A stretch of DNA of 64,000 nt from Mycobacterium ostraviense (lineage in GTDB: Bacteria; Actinomycetota; Actinomycetes; Mycobacteriales; Mycobacteriaceae), in assembly GCF_002705925.1 (NCBI RefSeq), contig NZ_NKRE01000001.1, positions 1 through 64,000 on the forward strand. Direction: 5' to 3'. Below the pieces are notes generated by a model that was given only the letters and a program-made list of their open reading frames with translations, was not told the DNA's origin and did not search any database. Shown here one piece after another: positions 17,883 through 27,073 of this stretch. Made by a program: the position numbers and the translations under genes. The number at the start of each line of letters is the position of its first letter. The first letter of the stretch is position 1.

Positions 17883-20507
17883 TCAGCCGCGCGGCAGGCG
17901 GATCTTCCACCGCACGAAGCCGACGTAGAAAACACTGATCAGAACCAGCATGCCCATGTCGAACCACCACGCGCCGGGCGTGTGCTGCCAGTGCGAATCC
18001 TTCGGAGTCAGTGGGCCGGGCACCAACTTGATCAGGTCGACGGTGGAGGCCGATGCCGCGAATCCCCAGCGCGCCGGTGTCGCCCAAGACATCTGGTCGA
18101 GGCCGGCACGCCCGGTGACCGGAATCATGCCGCCGGAGAACACCAACTGCGACATGACCGCGACCACGAGCAGCGGCATGATCTGTTCATTGGATTTGGC
18201 GATAGCCGACAACGCCAGCCCGAGCATCGCTGAGGCGACACAGGTCAACGCGACGTCGGCGAACAGTTCGAGACCCGGCTTGCCCAGCGCCACCGCACCC
18301 TGCGTCGGGCCACCCTTGCCGATTAGCACGATGATCGTGACGATCGCCGACTGAACCACCGCGAACACGGTGTACACACAGATCTTGGCGATCAGGTACG
18401 CAGTGGTGGACAGGCCGACCGCCTGTTCTCGCCGGAAAATGGGCCGCTCACCGATGAGGTCGCGGATGGTCAGCGCGGTTCCCATGAAGACGGCGCCGAC
18501 ATTGAGCAACACCAGGATCTGGCCGGGCTCGTTGGGGGCATTGCCCATCGGATTGGGAAACCCGAAGCCGACGTCACCGGGTACCGACATCGACAGCGAA
18601 CCCATGATGAACGGCAGCAGCGCCAGAAAGACGAAGTAGCCGCGGTCGGAGACGATCAACCGGATCTGCCGCCGCGCGATCGTGGAGAACTGCCGGAACA
18701 GGCTGGTGTGCGACGGATCGCCCAGCTCAGCGGGTTGCTCGGCCGGCGGTGGTGGCGGCGGCGGGCCCGTGCGCGACAGATACCGGGCCTGGGCGCCGTC
18801 CGGGTCGTCGGCGACCGTGCTGAAGATGTCGGCCCAGTTGGTAGTGCCCATCGCCGGGCCGATCTGGTTGGGCGGCCCGCAGAACGCCGTCTTACCGCCG
18901 GGGGCGAGCAGCAGCACCTGATCGCAGACGTCGAGATAGGTCAGCGAATGGGTGACCACCAGCACCACCCGGCCGGCATCGGCCAACTGTCGCAGCATGG
19001 TCATGACCTGGCGGTCCAGCGCCGGGTCCAGCCCCGAGGTCGGCTCGTCCAGGATCAGCAACGACGGTCCGGTCAGCAGTTCCAACGCCACCGACGCACG
19101 CTTACGCTGACCGCCCGACAGCTTGTCGACCCGGGTCTCGAGATGCTTGGACATCTCGAGTTCCTCGAGTACCCGGGCAACCACCTGTTCCCGGTCTTCC
19201 TTGGTGGTGTCGGGCGGCAGCCGCAGCTCGGCGGCATACATCAGCGCTTGTTTGACGGTCAGCTGGCCGTGCACCACGTCGTCCTGCGGGACCATGCCGA
19301 TCCTGCTGCGCAGCGAGGCGTATTCGGCATGCACGTTGTGGCCCTCGAACGCCACCGTGCCGCTGGTCGGATGCGTGTAGCCGGCCACCAACCGCGCGAA
19401 GGTCGACTTGCCTGCGCCGGAGGGACCGATGACGGCCGTGAGCATTCCCGGGCGCGCGGTCAACGAAATGTTGTCCAGCAACGTCTTGTTGTTCTCGATC
19501 GTCCACGTCACCCCGCGCACATCCAAACCGCCGGTGCGCGTCTCCAGCAACGTCTCTTCGCGACGCGCCAGCGCGCCGCCGGCGAAAACCAGGTCGATGT
19601 TGCCGATCGTGACGACGTCGCCGTCATGCAGCAGCGCCGATTCGACCCGCACCCCGTTGACGAAAGTGCCGTTGATGCTGCGGTTGTCGCGGATCTCGGT
19701 GCCCCCGGGCGTCGGGACCAGGGTGGCGTGGTGGCGCGACGCCAGCACCTCGGGGATGACGATGTCGTTGTCGTCGGCCCGACCGATCCGCAGCGAGCCA
19801 GGCGGCAACTCCCCCGCCGCTTTGCCGGGCCGCAGGATCTTCATCATCGACGTCGCGATGTTGCCCGTTTCACCGCTGGGACGGACGGTTACCGGAGGTG
19901 GCGGACCCGCCGCGGGTGGGCGGTAAATCTGCGGTGCGGCCTGCGGCCCCGACTGCGGTCGGACCGGTTGAGCGCCGGTCGGGTAGTGCGGCGGCGGCCC
20001 CGACGGCGGCGCGTGCTGTGGCCCGCCGGGCGGTTGGGCGGGTATCCGGGTGGTCGGCGGTGGCTGCGGTGGCGGTTGGTGCGGCTGCCATTGGGCGCCG
20101 GTCTGCGGCGCAGCGTGGGCCGGCCGTGGTCCGCTCGGGACAGGGGGCACCGGCATCGCCGTCGTCGGCGGTGGACGCCCGACAAAACCCTGCTGGCGGC
20201 GACCGACCTCGAAGTCCAGCACCGGACCGTCGGGATTGCCGATGTTGACCCGCTGGCCGTCGTGGATATCGACGACCGGTACGCGGCGGTTGTTGACATA
20301 GAGGCCGTTGAGGCTGCCGTTGTCGATGGCCATCCAGCGGCCCTGGTCGAAGCGCAGCAACAGGTGCACTCGCGAGATCAGCGGGTCCGCGACACGGACG
20401 TCGGCGCGTAGATCACGGCCGATAACGACATCGTGGCCTGCTGCGAAGGTGCGCTCGGCTCCGTTGTATCGCACGGTCAGCACTGGCGGCGCGACTGTTT
20501 GGGTCAT
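17883..20507 (-). CDS. FHA-domain ABC exporter (Rv1747 homologue)
   Basis: An 874-aa protein from ATG 20507 (MTQTVAPPVLTVRYNG). It has FHA domain 1 at about 20-105 (VIGRDLRADVRV...GSLNGLYVNNRRVPV), a Pro/Gln-rich linker of about 120 residues with Thr sites, FHA domain 2 at about 235-315 (RIGRADDNDIVIPEVLASRH...INGTFVNG), an ABC ATPase (Walker A GPSGAGKS, signature LSGGQRKR, Walker B LLILDEPTSGLD) and a C-terminal ABC-2 membrane domain with six helices. The order and sequence match M. tuberculosis Rv1747, an exporter linked to phosphatidyl-inositol mannoside export and bound through its FHA domains to PknF-phosphorylated Thr. pknF is the next gene upstream on the same strand, but 594 nt away. 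Confidence 0.95.
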   Translation of the reverse strand: MTQTVAPPVLTVRYNGAERTFAAGHDVVIGRDLRADVRVADPLISRVHLLLRFDQGRWMAIDNGSLNGLYVNNRRVPVVDIHDGQRVNIGNPDGPVLDFEVGRRQQGFVGRPPPTTAMPVPPVPSGPRPAHAAPQTGAQWQPHQPPPQPPPTTRIPAQPPGGPQHAPPSGPPPHYPTGAQPVRPQSGPQAAPQIYRPPAAGPPPPVTVRPSGETGNIATSMMKILRPGKAAGELPPGSLRIGRADDNDIVIPEVLASRHHATLVPTPGGTEIRDNRSINGTFVNGVRVESALLHDGDVVTIGNIDLVFAGGALARREETLLETRTGGLDVRGVTWTIENNKTLLDNISLTARPGMLTAVIGPSGAGKSTFARLVAGYTHPTSGTVAFEGHNVHAEYASLRSRIGMVPQDDVVHGQLTVKQALMYAAELRLPPDTTKEDREQVVARVLEELEMSKHLETRVDKLSGGQRKRASVALELLTGPSLLILDEPTSGLDPALDRQVMTMLRQLADAGRVVLVVTHSLTYLDVCDQVLLLAPGGKTAFCGPPNQIGPAMGTTNWADIFSTVADDPDGAQARYLSRTGPPPPPPPAEQPAELGDPSHTSLFRQFSTIARRQIRLIVSDRGYFVFLALLPFIMGSLSMSVPGDVGFGFPNPMGNAPNEPGQILVLLNVGAVFMGTALTIRDLIGERPIFRREQAVGLSTTAYLIAKICVYTVFAVVQSAIVTIIVLIGKGGPTQGAVALGKPGLELFADVALTCVASAMLGLALSAIAKSNEQIMPLLVVAVMSQLVFSGGMIPVTGRAGLDQMSWATPARWGFAASASTVDLIKLVPGPLTPKDSHWQHTPGAWWFDMGMLVLISVFYVGFVRWKIRLPRG

Positions 20508-20785
20508 CGGGACCAACTGTAACGGCAGCAGCGCCAACTGCAGAACAAGACGTGGATGAGTGTTCGTCGCGTGGAATCAGTTCCAACATCGTGCGCTGGC
20601 CCGAACGCCCAGGCGACGGAGAGAATCGTCAAGCAGGTCCGGTATCCGCCGTCGAATCCGGCGGCGCGCAGGATGACCTGTGCTCGGTTACCCGAGAACG
20701 CGGATAAAATTCGTTGCCCAACCAGTCCCACGCGATCGATTGGGAAAGCCTGGCAAGGTGCCAGCCAGCAGCAAGGAGATTCTCG

Positions 20786-21091
20786 ATGCGTCCCTGGAAG
20801 CGGCCCGCGGCCGTGTTAGCGACAGCGGCACTGGCGTTCACTGCCATGCCAGAAGTGTTCGCCATCATGGCGCCGACCGCCCAAGCGAATGCGGATGTCT
20901 GCGTCAATGCCGGCCGGCGAGTCTCGGTCAGCGGGTGCGCCAACATTGCCGATGCGGTAGCCCCCTACGTACCGCCGCCGTCGGAATACGCCCCGTTGCC
21001 GGAAGACTATCCGCCTCCCCCGCCCCCGGCGCCCAATGTCAACGTCTGCGCTAATGTCGGTCGGCGCATCAGCGTCAGCGGGTGTGTGTAG
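20786..21091 (+). CDS. Small secreted Cys-repeat, Pro-rich protein
   Basis: A 101-aa protein from ATG 20786, preceded by AAGGAG. An N-terminal signal peptide (RPAAVLATAALAFTAMP) is followed by two copies of a motif: VCVNAGRRVSVSGC and VCANVGRRISVSGC, separated by a Pro/Tyr-rich linker (PPPSEYAPLPEDYPPPPP). The protein ends at the second motif. The paired Cys-x9-12-Cys units could form two small disulfide loops. It lies antisense between pknF and the exporter gene, ending 9 nt before the pknF stop. I know of no function. Confidence 0.75.
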   Translation: MRPWKRPAAVLATAALAFTAMPEVFAIMAPTAQANADVCVNAGRRVSVSGCANIADAVAPYVPPPSEYAPLPEDYPPPPPPAPNVNVCANVGRRISVSGCV

Positions 21092-21100
21092 CCCCGGTCA

Positions 21101-22531
21101 TCAGGGCCAGCCGTTGCTGCGGCGGATCTCCTCGCGGCATTGACGACGGGTCTGGCCCGTCTGCTGCATGCAGATCTGGATCGGCGATTCCTGCTCGGTG
21201 GGTAGCGGCGACTCGGTGGGCTCCGCCGTGGCAGTGGCCGTCGGACTCGCGACCGTGCCGGACGTGAGCGACCAGATGGTCGTGTTGGTGCCCTGCAGCG
21301 TCGAGCAGTAGGCGGTGGCCCCGGTTTTGGTGACGCCGGTACTGCCCAGCGGTGAACAGACGGCGCCGATGACCACGACGGGTGCCGGGGCTGCCGACGT
21401 AGTGGTTTCGGTCTGTGCGGCCGCGGTAGTGGACGGCGTGGTGGTGATAGTCGTGGTAGTGGACGTCGTTGCCGGCGAAGTGGTGGTTGTCGCGGCGGAG
21501 CCGGACGTCGTTGCCGACACGGCGCGCTCGTCGTCGGCGCGCTGGAACTCGCGGAGCGCCACCACGATCGCGATGACCAGCAGTATCGCCAGTACCCCGG
21601 GGATCAGCACGGCTGGTCGCACCAGCGACCGTTTGGCCGGCGGCACGGGCACCGCGACGGGTCGGGCGATAGTTTCGTCGGCATCGTCACCACCGCCGAG
21701 GCGATGGCCGAGCGCCCGGGCGAAGTCGATGCACCGCTGATACCGGTCCTTGGGATCCTTGGCCAGTGCCTTGGCGAACACCGGGTCGAGGTCCGCGAGG
21801 GCAGGCAGCCGATCACCGATCGGCGGGGGTGACGCGCTGAGGTGCTGGCTGATCACCACGGCGGGGTTGGAGTGCTGGAACGGTGGGGTGCCGGTGAGCA
21901 GGTGGAACGCCGTAGCTGCCAGTGCGTACTGGTCGGCCCGGCCGTCGAGGTCTTGGCCCATCAGCTGTTCGGGCGCTGCGTAGGACACGGTGCCCACGGT
22001 CATATTGGTCGCGGTCAGCCCGCTGGCTTCGCCCACCCAACCGGCGATCCCGAAGTCGGCCAACATGATTCGCCGATCTGGGGAGTCTGGCTTGGCGATG
22101 AGGATGTTGGCGGGCTTGACGTCGCGGTGCAGCAGCTTGTGTTCATGGGCATAGTCGAGCGCTTCGGCCACCGCAGTGATGATCGCGGTGACCTCGGGGC
22201 CCGGCATCCCGTTGGGATACCGCTCACGCAGCAACCGGACGGCGTCCACCCCGTCGACGTAGTCCATGTCGATCCACAACTGGCCGTCGGTTTCGCCGCG
22301 GTCGTGCACCGCGACAATATGCGGGTGCCACAGTGAAGCCGCGGCGTCGGCTTCACGGTTGAAGCGTTCCCGGTACTCGGTGTCGGCGGACACCTCCGGC
22401 CGGAGTACCTTCAGGGCGTCCTGGCGTGGCAGTCTCGGGTGCCGGGCCAGGTAGACCTCGCCCATCCCGCCGGAGCCCAGCTGTCGGACGATGGTGTAGC
22501 CCGCGAACGTCGAACCTTCGGCGAGCGGCAT
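21101..22531 (-). CDS. pknF: Transmembrane Ser/Thr protein kinase PknF
   Basis: A 476-aa protein, the same length as M. tuberculosis PknF. The kinase domain (about 11-275) has the Gly-rich loop [12 protein letters not shown], catalytic K41, HRDVKPAN with D137, DFG at 159-161 and activation-loop Thr residues 173, 175 and 178. A membrane helix follows (about 310-332, [17 protein letters not shown]). The extracellular part is a Thr/Ser/Ala-rich stalk (about 340-400) and a small C-terminal domain with Cys residues ending [12 protein letters not shown]. PknF phosphorylates the FHA-ABC exporter encoded downstream. All catalytic residues are intact. Confidence 0.95.
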   Translation of the reverse strand: MPLAEGSTFAGYTIVRQLGSGGMGEVYLARHPRLPRQDALKVLRPEVSADTEYRERFNREADAAASLWHPHIVAVHDRGETDGQLWIDMDYVDGVDAVRLLRERYPNGMPGPEVTAIITAVAEALDYAHEHKLLHRDVKPANILIAKPDSPDRRIMLADFGIAGWVGEASGLTATNMTVGTVSYAAPEQLMGQDLDGRADQYALAATAFHLLTGTPPFQHSNPAVVISQHLSASPPPIGDRLPALADLDPVFAKALAKDPKDRYQRCIDFARALGHRLGGGDDADETIARPVAVPVPPAKRSLVRPAVLIPGVLAILLVIAIVVALREFQRADDERAVSATTSGSAATTTTSPATTSTTTTITTTPSTTAAAQTETTTSAAPAPVVVIGAVCSPLGSTGVTKTGATAYCSTLQGTNTTIWSLTSGTVASPTATATAEPTESPLPTEQESPIQICMQQTGQTRRQCREEIRRSNGWP

Positions 22532-22785
22532 GGCGGCATCGTAGCCCGCCGCGCCGTTGACGGGTCGAAGATCACGGTGTCCGGCCAGTAAGGACCTACC
22601 AGCTGTGATCGATCACACGGCTGCTGCGGTGCCCAGCTACCGGTTTATCGCGTTTTCGAGGCCAGGGCGCCGGGTGACCCGGCGTCCATGCGCGGTAGCC
22701 CCATGCGTGATAGCGATGCCTTTCCCGACGACGTGCCGCTCGAGACCACGGCCTACGACTGGCCGGCGAAACCCGCTGGGTAACG

Positions 22786-23817
22786 CTACCCGGCTGCCGC
22801 AGCTGGCATGCGCCCCGCGCAACCGGCGGTGACCTCTTTGACAAAATCGCCTAGGTATCGAATGGCCCGCCTGCCTTCCGGCAAGACGTCTGCCGCCAGC
22901 GGGAAATCGTGAATTTGGCCGTCCCACAGATGCAGATCACAGCGGATTCCCGCGGCGCTGAGCCGGTTCGCCATGAGCTCCGCGTCGGCCAGTAACAGTT
23001 CGTCCGAACTCGCGTGGATGGCGACGGGCGGCAACGGGGATAGGTCGGCGTCCACCGGGGACTCGACCCGACGTGAGGATTTCGGCCGCTCCTGTGGCAG
23101 CTGCACCTCGCCCAGATACCGAGCGAACATCGACAGGGCTCCGCAGGTGAACATCGAACATCGGCGTGCGTTGCGGTGGGCGAGCTTGCGGGCCGGATCC
23201 GGATCGGTGAAGGGCGAGACGGTGGCGATGCCGGCCGGCTTCGCGAGGTGGCTGCGGATCGCCGACAACGTCGTCATGAACGCTAGGTACCCGCCCGCCG
23301 AATCGCCCGCCACCACGACCCGCTCGCCATCGAGGCCTTGATCCTGCAACCAGGAAAGGCCGCTCAACGCGTCCTCGATCGCGTCGGTGATCTGGTGCGA
23401 CGGCAGCTTGCGGTATCCGACGTTGAGCACACCGGCGTCCGCCGCCTTCGACAGCCGGCACACCAGAGAGCGGTGGGTATTGAGCCCGCAGGTGAGGAAG
23501 GCCCCGCCATGCAGGTACAGAATTGCCCGTGTCGGGGAAACGCCCGGCGCTCGAACCCATTCCGCAGTGCAGTGATCGAGGCGTACCGGGTCGATCCTGG
23601 CCGACGACCGAAAACGGGGCAGCAAACCCGCTAAGCTGTCGATGTAATCAAATGGCCAGCGCAGATTCGGTTGGATGGCCCAGGCGCGCACCGCGTTCTT
23701 AACGATCAACCGGGTGGCAAGTGAGACCGCAATTGATTGCGGACTGTGGCGGTGGTGAATTCGGCGGCCATCCGGCTTCCTCCCCCGTGCGTGCCGGGGA
23801 TTCTTCATCATGACCAT
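22786..23817 (-). CDS. Alpha/beta-hydrolase, hormone-sensitive-lipase (Lip) family esterase
   Basis: A 343-aa protein from ATG 23817 (MVMMKNPRHARG), which has AGGAG at the right distance. The oxyanion motif is ILYLHGGAFL (about residues 120-129), the nucleophile elbow is VVVAGDSAGGYLAF, the catalytic Asp lies in the ASSDELLLADA block and the His in DGQIHDFPLAAD. This is the HSL layout of mycobacterial Lip esterases (LipH/LipF/LipO group). Substrates of this group are short-chain esters or lipids. No signal peptide is seen. I cannot assign it to a single Lip name. Confidence 0.86.
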   Translation of the reverse strand: MVMMKNPRHARGRKPDGRRIHHRHSPQSIAVSLATRLIVKNAVRAWAIQPNLRWPFDYIDSLAGLLPRFRSSARIDPVRLDHCTAEWVRAPGVSPTRAILYLHGGAFLTCGLNTHRSLVCRLSKAADAGVLNVGYRKLPSHQITDAIEDALSGLSWLQDQGLDGERVVVAGDSAGGYLAFMTTLSAIRSHLAKPAGIATVSPFTDPDPARKLAHRNARRCSMFTCGALSMFARYLGEVQLPQERPKSSRRVESPVDADLSPLPPVAIHASSDELLLADAELMANRLSAAGIRCDLHLWDGQIHDFPLAADVLPEGRRAIRYLGDFVKEVTAGCAGRMPAAAAG

Positions 23818-24131
23818 TGCGATCAACTCCTCATGATGGCCAATGGATACCCTGGCCGGTGACCACCAAACTGAGGTACGTGCCTGCACTGCGAGTAGGA
23901 TTTGTCACGTTTATTCGACACACAACGGGGTATACCCCTACTGCAATGTGTCGGGCGGTTTTGGGTACCAGTTGTGGTGCTCCTGGCCGGCGATAAATGT
24001 GCTTCCGCAAATTCGCGAGGACTTTCGGGGTGAGCACACCCGCTATTCCGCTACTACTGGTAGCGGAAGTGGTGATCGACCGCGGCCATATGATGAACCG
24101 ACGCGGGGCGGGTTCGACCCGTAAGCCAGCG
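23818..24131. other. Intergenic stretch with no intact gene
   Basis: About 310 nt between the esterase start and the oxidase remnant. It is less GC-rich than the surroundings around 23880-24000. No RNA gene or repeat was found; a GGGTTCGACCC near 24111 is not part of a tRNA. Confidence 0.4.
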
Positions 24132-24227
24132 AAAAGGGCGCACTATCAGCGGCTCCGCCAGGTCAAGGCGGCCTACGACCCGCACAACGTGTTCCACATC
24201 AACCAGAACATCGTGCCGGCGGGATAA
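24132..24227 (+). pseudogene. C-terminal scrap of an FAD-linked (BBE-type) oxidase
   Basis: KRAHYQRLRQVKAAYDPHNV followed by FHINQNIVPAG and a stop is the characteristic end of berberine-bridge-type FAD oxidases (Y..L..VK..YDP.NVF..NQNI). The open frame starts at 23997, but nothing before about 24132 resembles the family and no FAD-binding domain is present upstream, so only the last 31 codons survive. Confidence 0.7.
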
Positions 24228-24242
24228 CCAGCGCCGGATGAC

Positions 24243-25520
24243 TCACGTCCAGCCGAGGACTTGCGGAACCATGTAAAGCCCGAAGGCGATGACAACCAGG
24301 CACAGCGCACGGGTGGTGTACTTGCGTACCCCACTCATGCGCCATTGCTCGGGTAGTGCGCGGGCTTCCAGCACCAGCAGCAGCCCCAGCACGATGGGCA
24401 GCAGCAAGGCGTTCATCACTTCGACATCGACCGCCAGATTGACCAGGTCGACGCTGCCCAAGACGAGTGCCGCACCGACGAGGTGAGCAAGGGCGTAGGT
24501 GGTGTAGAACTTGGCGGTGGCCCGAGTGGGCCGCTGGTTGAGGGTGTGCTGCCATTCGAAGACCTCCGACAGCCCCCACGCACCGGCCAGCGAAGCGACG
24601 ATCGCGGCGACCAACGCCGCGCCGAGCATTCCCATACCGAACAGCACGGTACCGCCGAATTCGCCCAGATACGGGGTCAGGGCATTCGCGATCTGCCCGA
24701 CGGTTTGCAGGGGCGCCGCCTCCTGATGTGTGCCGATGGTGGCCGCGACGGTCAGCACCACCGCAATCATGATCAGTTGGGTCAGCACCGCGCCGGTGGC
24801 GGTGTCGTAACGGGCCTGCCGGATCGTGGCCACCGACAGGTGTTTGTCGACCACCGCACCCTGTTGATAGAAGATCATCCAGGGCATGATGACCGCGCCG
24901 ACGTTGGCCGCGACCAGCAGCAGATAGGACGAGTTGCCCAGCGGCATCGACGACAAGCCGGCCAGCAGCGCGTCCAACTGCGGACGGGCCATCACCATGG
25001 CGACCAGAAATGCCAGCTCGGCCGTGCCGATGGCCAGACCGATGCGCTCGACCCGCCGGTAGCTGCCGGTCAGCGCCAACGCCAGCAGCATCACGGTGGC
25101 GATCGGGATGCTGACCCAGCGCGAGACACCGAAGAGTTCGCCGACCCCGGCGACCCCGACGAATTCGGTCAGCAACGCCCCGATCGCCGAGGCGAACAGC
25201 GTGAACGCCGAGAGCCATGCCCAACCGCGGCCGAATCGCTCTCTGATCAATGCGCCGTGGCCCCGGCCGGTCACGATGCCCAGCCGCACGGTCATCTCCT
25301 GAACGACATAGAGGATCGGCATCAGAATTAGTTGCGGCAACACCATCCGATAGCCCCACTGGGCACCGGACTGGGCCGCGGTGATCAGCGAACCCGCGTC
25401 GGTGTCGGCCAGCATCACCACCAGGCCCGGCCCCCACACCGCCAGCAGTGCCCACCGCCCGCGGCTGCGCACCGATTTCGGCGACGAACGCTCCTCGGAT
25501 GCCCTGCTAACCCCAGTCAC
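24243..25520 (-). CDS. NRAMP-family divalent metal transporter with non-canonical motifs
   Basis: About 425 aa from GTG 25520, which has AGGGGT upstream; a TTG-initiated extension to 25625 is less likely. Eleven membrane segments of NRAMP type can be seen. In place of the canonical TM1 metal motif DPGN it has LADTDAGSLI (residues 38-46), and in place of TM6 MPHN it has VIMPWMIFYQQG. The conserved Met is present, the His and Asn are not. This belongs to a divergent branch of NRAMP-like proteins, whose metal choice may differ from Mn/Fe. It diverges from the SDR at 25671. Confidence 0.8.
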   Translation of the reverse strand: MTGVSRASEERSSPKSVRSRGRWALLAVWGPGLVVMLADTDAGSLITAAQSGAQWGYRMVLPQLILMPILYVVQEMTVRLGIVTGRGHGALIRERFGRGWAWLSAFTLFASAIGALLTEFVGVAGVGELFGVSRWVSIPIATVMLLALALTGSYRRVERIGLAIGTAELAFLVAMVMARPQLDALLAGLSSMPLGNSSYLLLVAANVGAVIMPWMIFYQQGAVVDKHLSVATIRQARYDTATGAVLTQLIMIAVVLTVAATIGTHQEAAPLQTVGQIANALTPYLGEFGGTVLFGMGMLGAALVAAIVASLAGAWGLSEVFEWQHTLNQRPTRATAKFYTTYALAHLVGAALVLGSVDLVNLAVDVEVMNALLLPIVLGLLLVLEARALPEQWRMSGVRKYTTRALCLVVIAFGLYMVPQVLGWT

Positions 25521-25670
25521 GGCTCGACTGACCCCTAGATGTGACAGCAAGATTGATGCGCCATACCGGGTCTTGCCGGAGCCGACACCGGCCTGCCGGT
25601 ACTCCTTCGAAAGACTGCCAGCCAAGGCGGATGAACGACAACTCGCGCGAGTATCCCAAGATGGTTAACC

Positions 25671-26507
25671 ATGAACGACCCAACGCACGGCCGCCCGCTG
25701 CTCGCCGACCGGGTGGCGGTGGTGACCGGCGGCGGCGGCGGTATCGGCGCGGCGACCTCGCGGTTGTTCGCCGAACACGGCGCCCGGGTGGTCATCGCCG
25801 ACATCGACCCCGACCTCGCCGGGCGAACCGCCGAAGAGATCGGCGAATCGGCCTTGGCGGTCGTCACCGATGTCCGCGACGCCGTCCAGGTGAGTGCGCT
25901 GGCCCACACCGTGCTCGACCGCTACGGCCGGGCCGACGTGCTGGTCAACAACGTGGGCCACTGGTTGCGTCACCCCGGCAACTTCGTCGACACCGACCCA
26001 CAGCTGTGGGACGAGCTCTACCGGGTGAACCTGCACCACGTGCTGTTGGCAACTCACGCGTTCCTGCCGGCGATGATCGATCGACATGCCGGCACGATCG
26101 TCAATGTGTCATCCGTGGAGGGGCTGCGCGGTTACCCGGAGGATCCGGTGTACGCCGCCTTCAAAGCCGCCGTCATCCACTTCACCCGCAGCCTGGCCGT
26201 CCAGGTCGGCCGCCACGGGGTGCGAGTCAACGCGATCGCCCCCGACGTGACGGAATCACTGCAGGTGCCCTATTCGCAGTGGTTGTCCGAGGACGAAAAA
26301 ACCCAATGGCCGCAATGGGTTCCGGTCGGACGGATGGGTCTACCGCAAGACCAGGCCCGGGTGATCCTCTTCCTGGCCTCCGACCTATCGGCGTTCGTCA
26401 CCGGCCACACCATCCCGACCGACGGCGGCACCGGCGCGGCCGGCGGATGGTTCCGCTCGGCGCGCCGACCCAACCGGGAATGGACGAATCGCCCCATCGC
26501 GCCCTAA
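25671..26507 (+). CDS. Short-chain dehydrogenase/reductase
   Basis: A 278-aa SDR with TGGGGGIG (about residues 20-27), VNNVGHW, NVSSVEG and the catalytic YAAFKAA (Tyr and Lys spaced by three). GVRVNAIAPDVTES gives the family's substrate-side loop. A Trp- and Gln-rich segment (PYSQWLSEDEKTQWPQW) is typical of mycofactocin- or steroid-type SDRs but does not fix the substrate. The flavin reductase follows 58 nt downstream on the same strand. Confidence 0.86.
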   Translation: MNDPTHGRPLLADRVAVVTGGGGGIGAATSRLFAEHGARVVIADIDPDLAGRTAEEIGESALAVVTDVRDAVQVSALAHTVLDRYGRADVLVNNVGHWLRHPGNFVDTDPQLWDELYRVNLHHVLLATHAFLPAMIDRHAGTIVNVSSVEGLRGYPEDPVYAAFKAAVIHFTRSLAVQVGRHGVRVNAIAPDVTESLQVPYSQWLSEDEKTQWPQWVPVGRMGLPQDQARVILFLASDLSAFVTGHTIPTDGGTGAAGGWFRSARRPNREWTNRPIAP

Positions 26508-26565
26508 CGCGCCGGCGCACGCCCCCCGGGGATTCCCATTCGGTGTGAACGGGAAGACTGAGTAG

Positions 26566-27063
26566 GTGGCCGAACCCGACCTCGAAGCGTTCGACAAGCT
26601 GGTGTCCCTACTGAACTACCCGGTGTTCGTCGTCACGGTCGCGGCCGGCGGCGCCCCGTCCGGCTGCCTGGTGGGCTTTGCCAGTCAGGCCAGCATCCAT
26701 CCCCCGCGATTCCTGGTCGGTCTGTCAGAGCAGAACCACACGTTCCGGGTGGCAGCCGGCGCCACCCATCTGGCGGTGCACCTGTTCGACCGTGAGCATC
26801 TCGATGTCGTCAAGCTTTTCGGCAGCCGTAGCGGCGACACAGTCAACAAGTTCGACCGCTGCTCGTGGCATGTCGGCCCAGCGCAGACGCCCATCCTCGA
26901 CGACGCGGCGGCCTGGTTCGTCGGCAAGATTCTGGATCGATTTCCGCTCGGCGACCACGTGGGGCATCTGCTGGAGCCGGTGGACGGCAGCCCGCCGCAC
27001 CAACTGGAACAGTGGGTGTCGTTCCGCGACGTTCGCGACCTGCCACCGGGCCACGAGGCCTAA
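26566..27063 (+). CDS. Flavin reductase-like (FMN-binding) protein
   Basis: A 165-aa protein from GTG 26566 (VAEPDLEAFDKLVSLLNYPV). The split-barrel flavin reductase fold is shown by SGCLVGFASQASIHPPRFLV (flavin site), SEQNHTFR, LAVHLFDREHLDVVKLFGS and DHVGHLLEP. Such proteins either supply reduced flavin to monooxygenases or bind flavin as an oxidoreductase. It may be co-transcribed with the SDR before it. It converges on the large PPE gene with only 10 nt between stops. Confidence 0.85.
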   Translation: MAEPDLEAFDKLVSLLNYPVFVVTVAAGGAPSGCLVGFASQASIHPPRFLVGLSEQNHTFRVAAGATHLAVHLFDREHLDVVKLFGSRSGDTVNKFDRCSWHVGPAQTPILDDAAAWFVGKILDRFPLGDHVGHLLEPVDGSPPHQLEQWVSFRDVRDLPPGHEA

Positions 27064-27073
27064 GTTGCGCGGA

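Noticed and set aside
24100..24125. GGGTTCGACCC, resembling a tRNA T-arm
   Set aside because: No acceptor, D or anticodon stems can be folded around it; it lies just upstream of the oxidase remnant.
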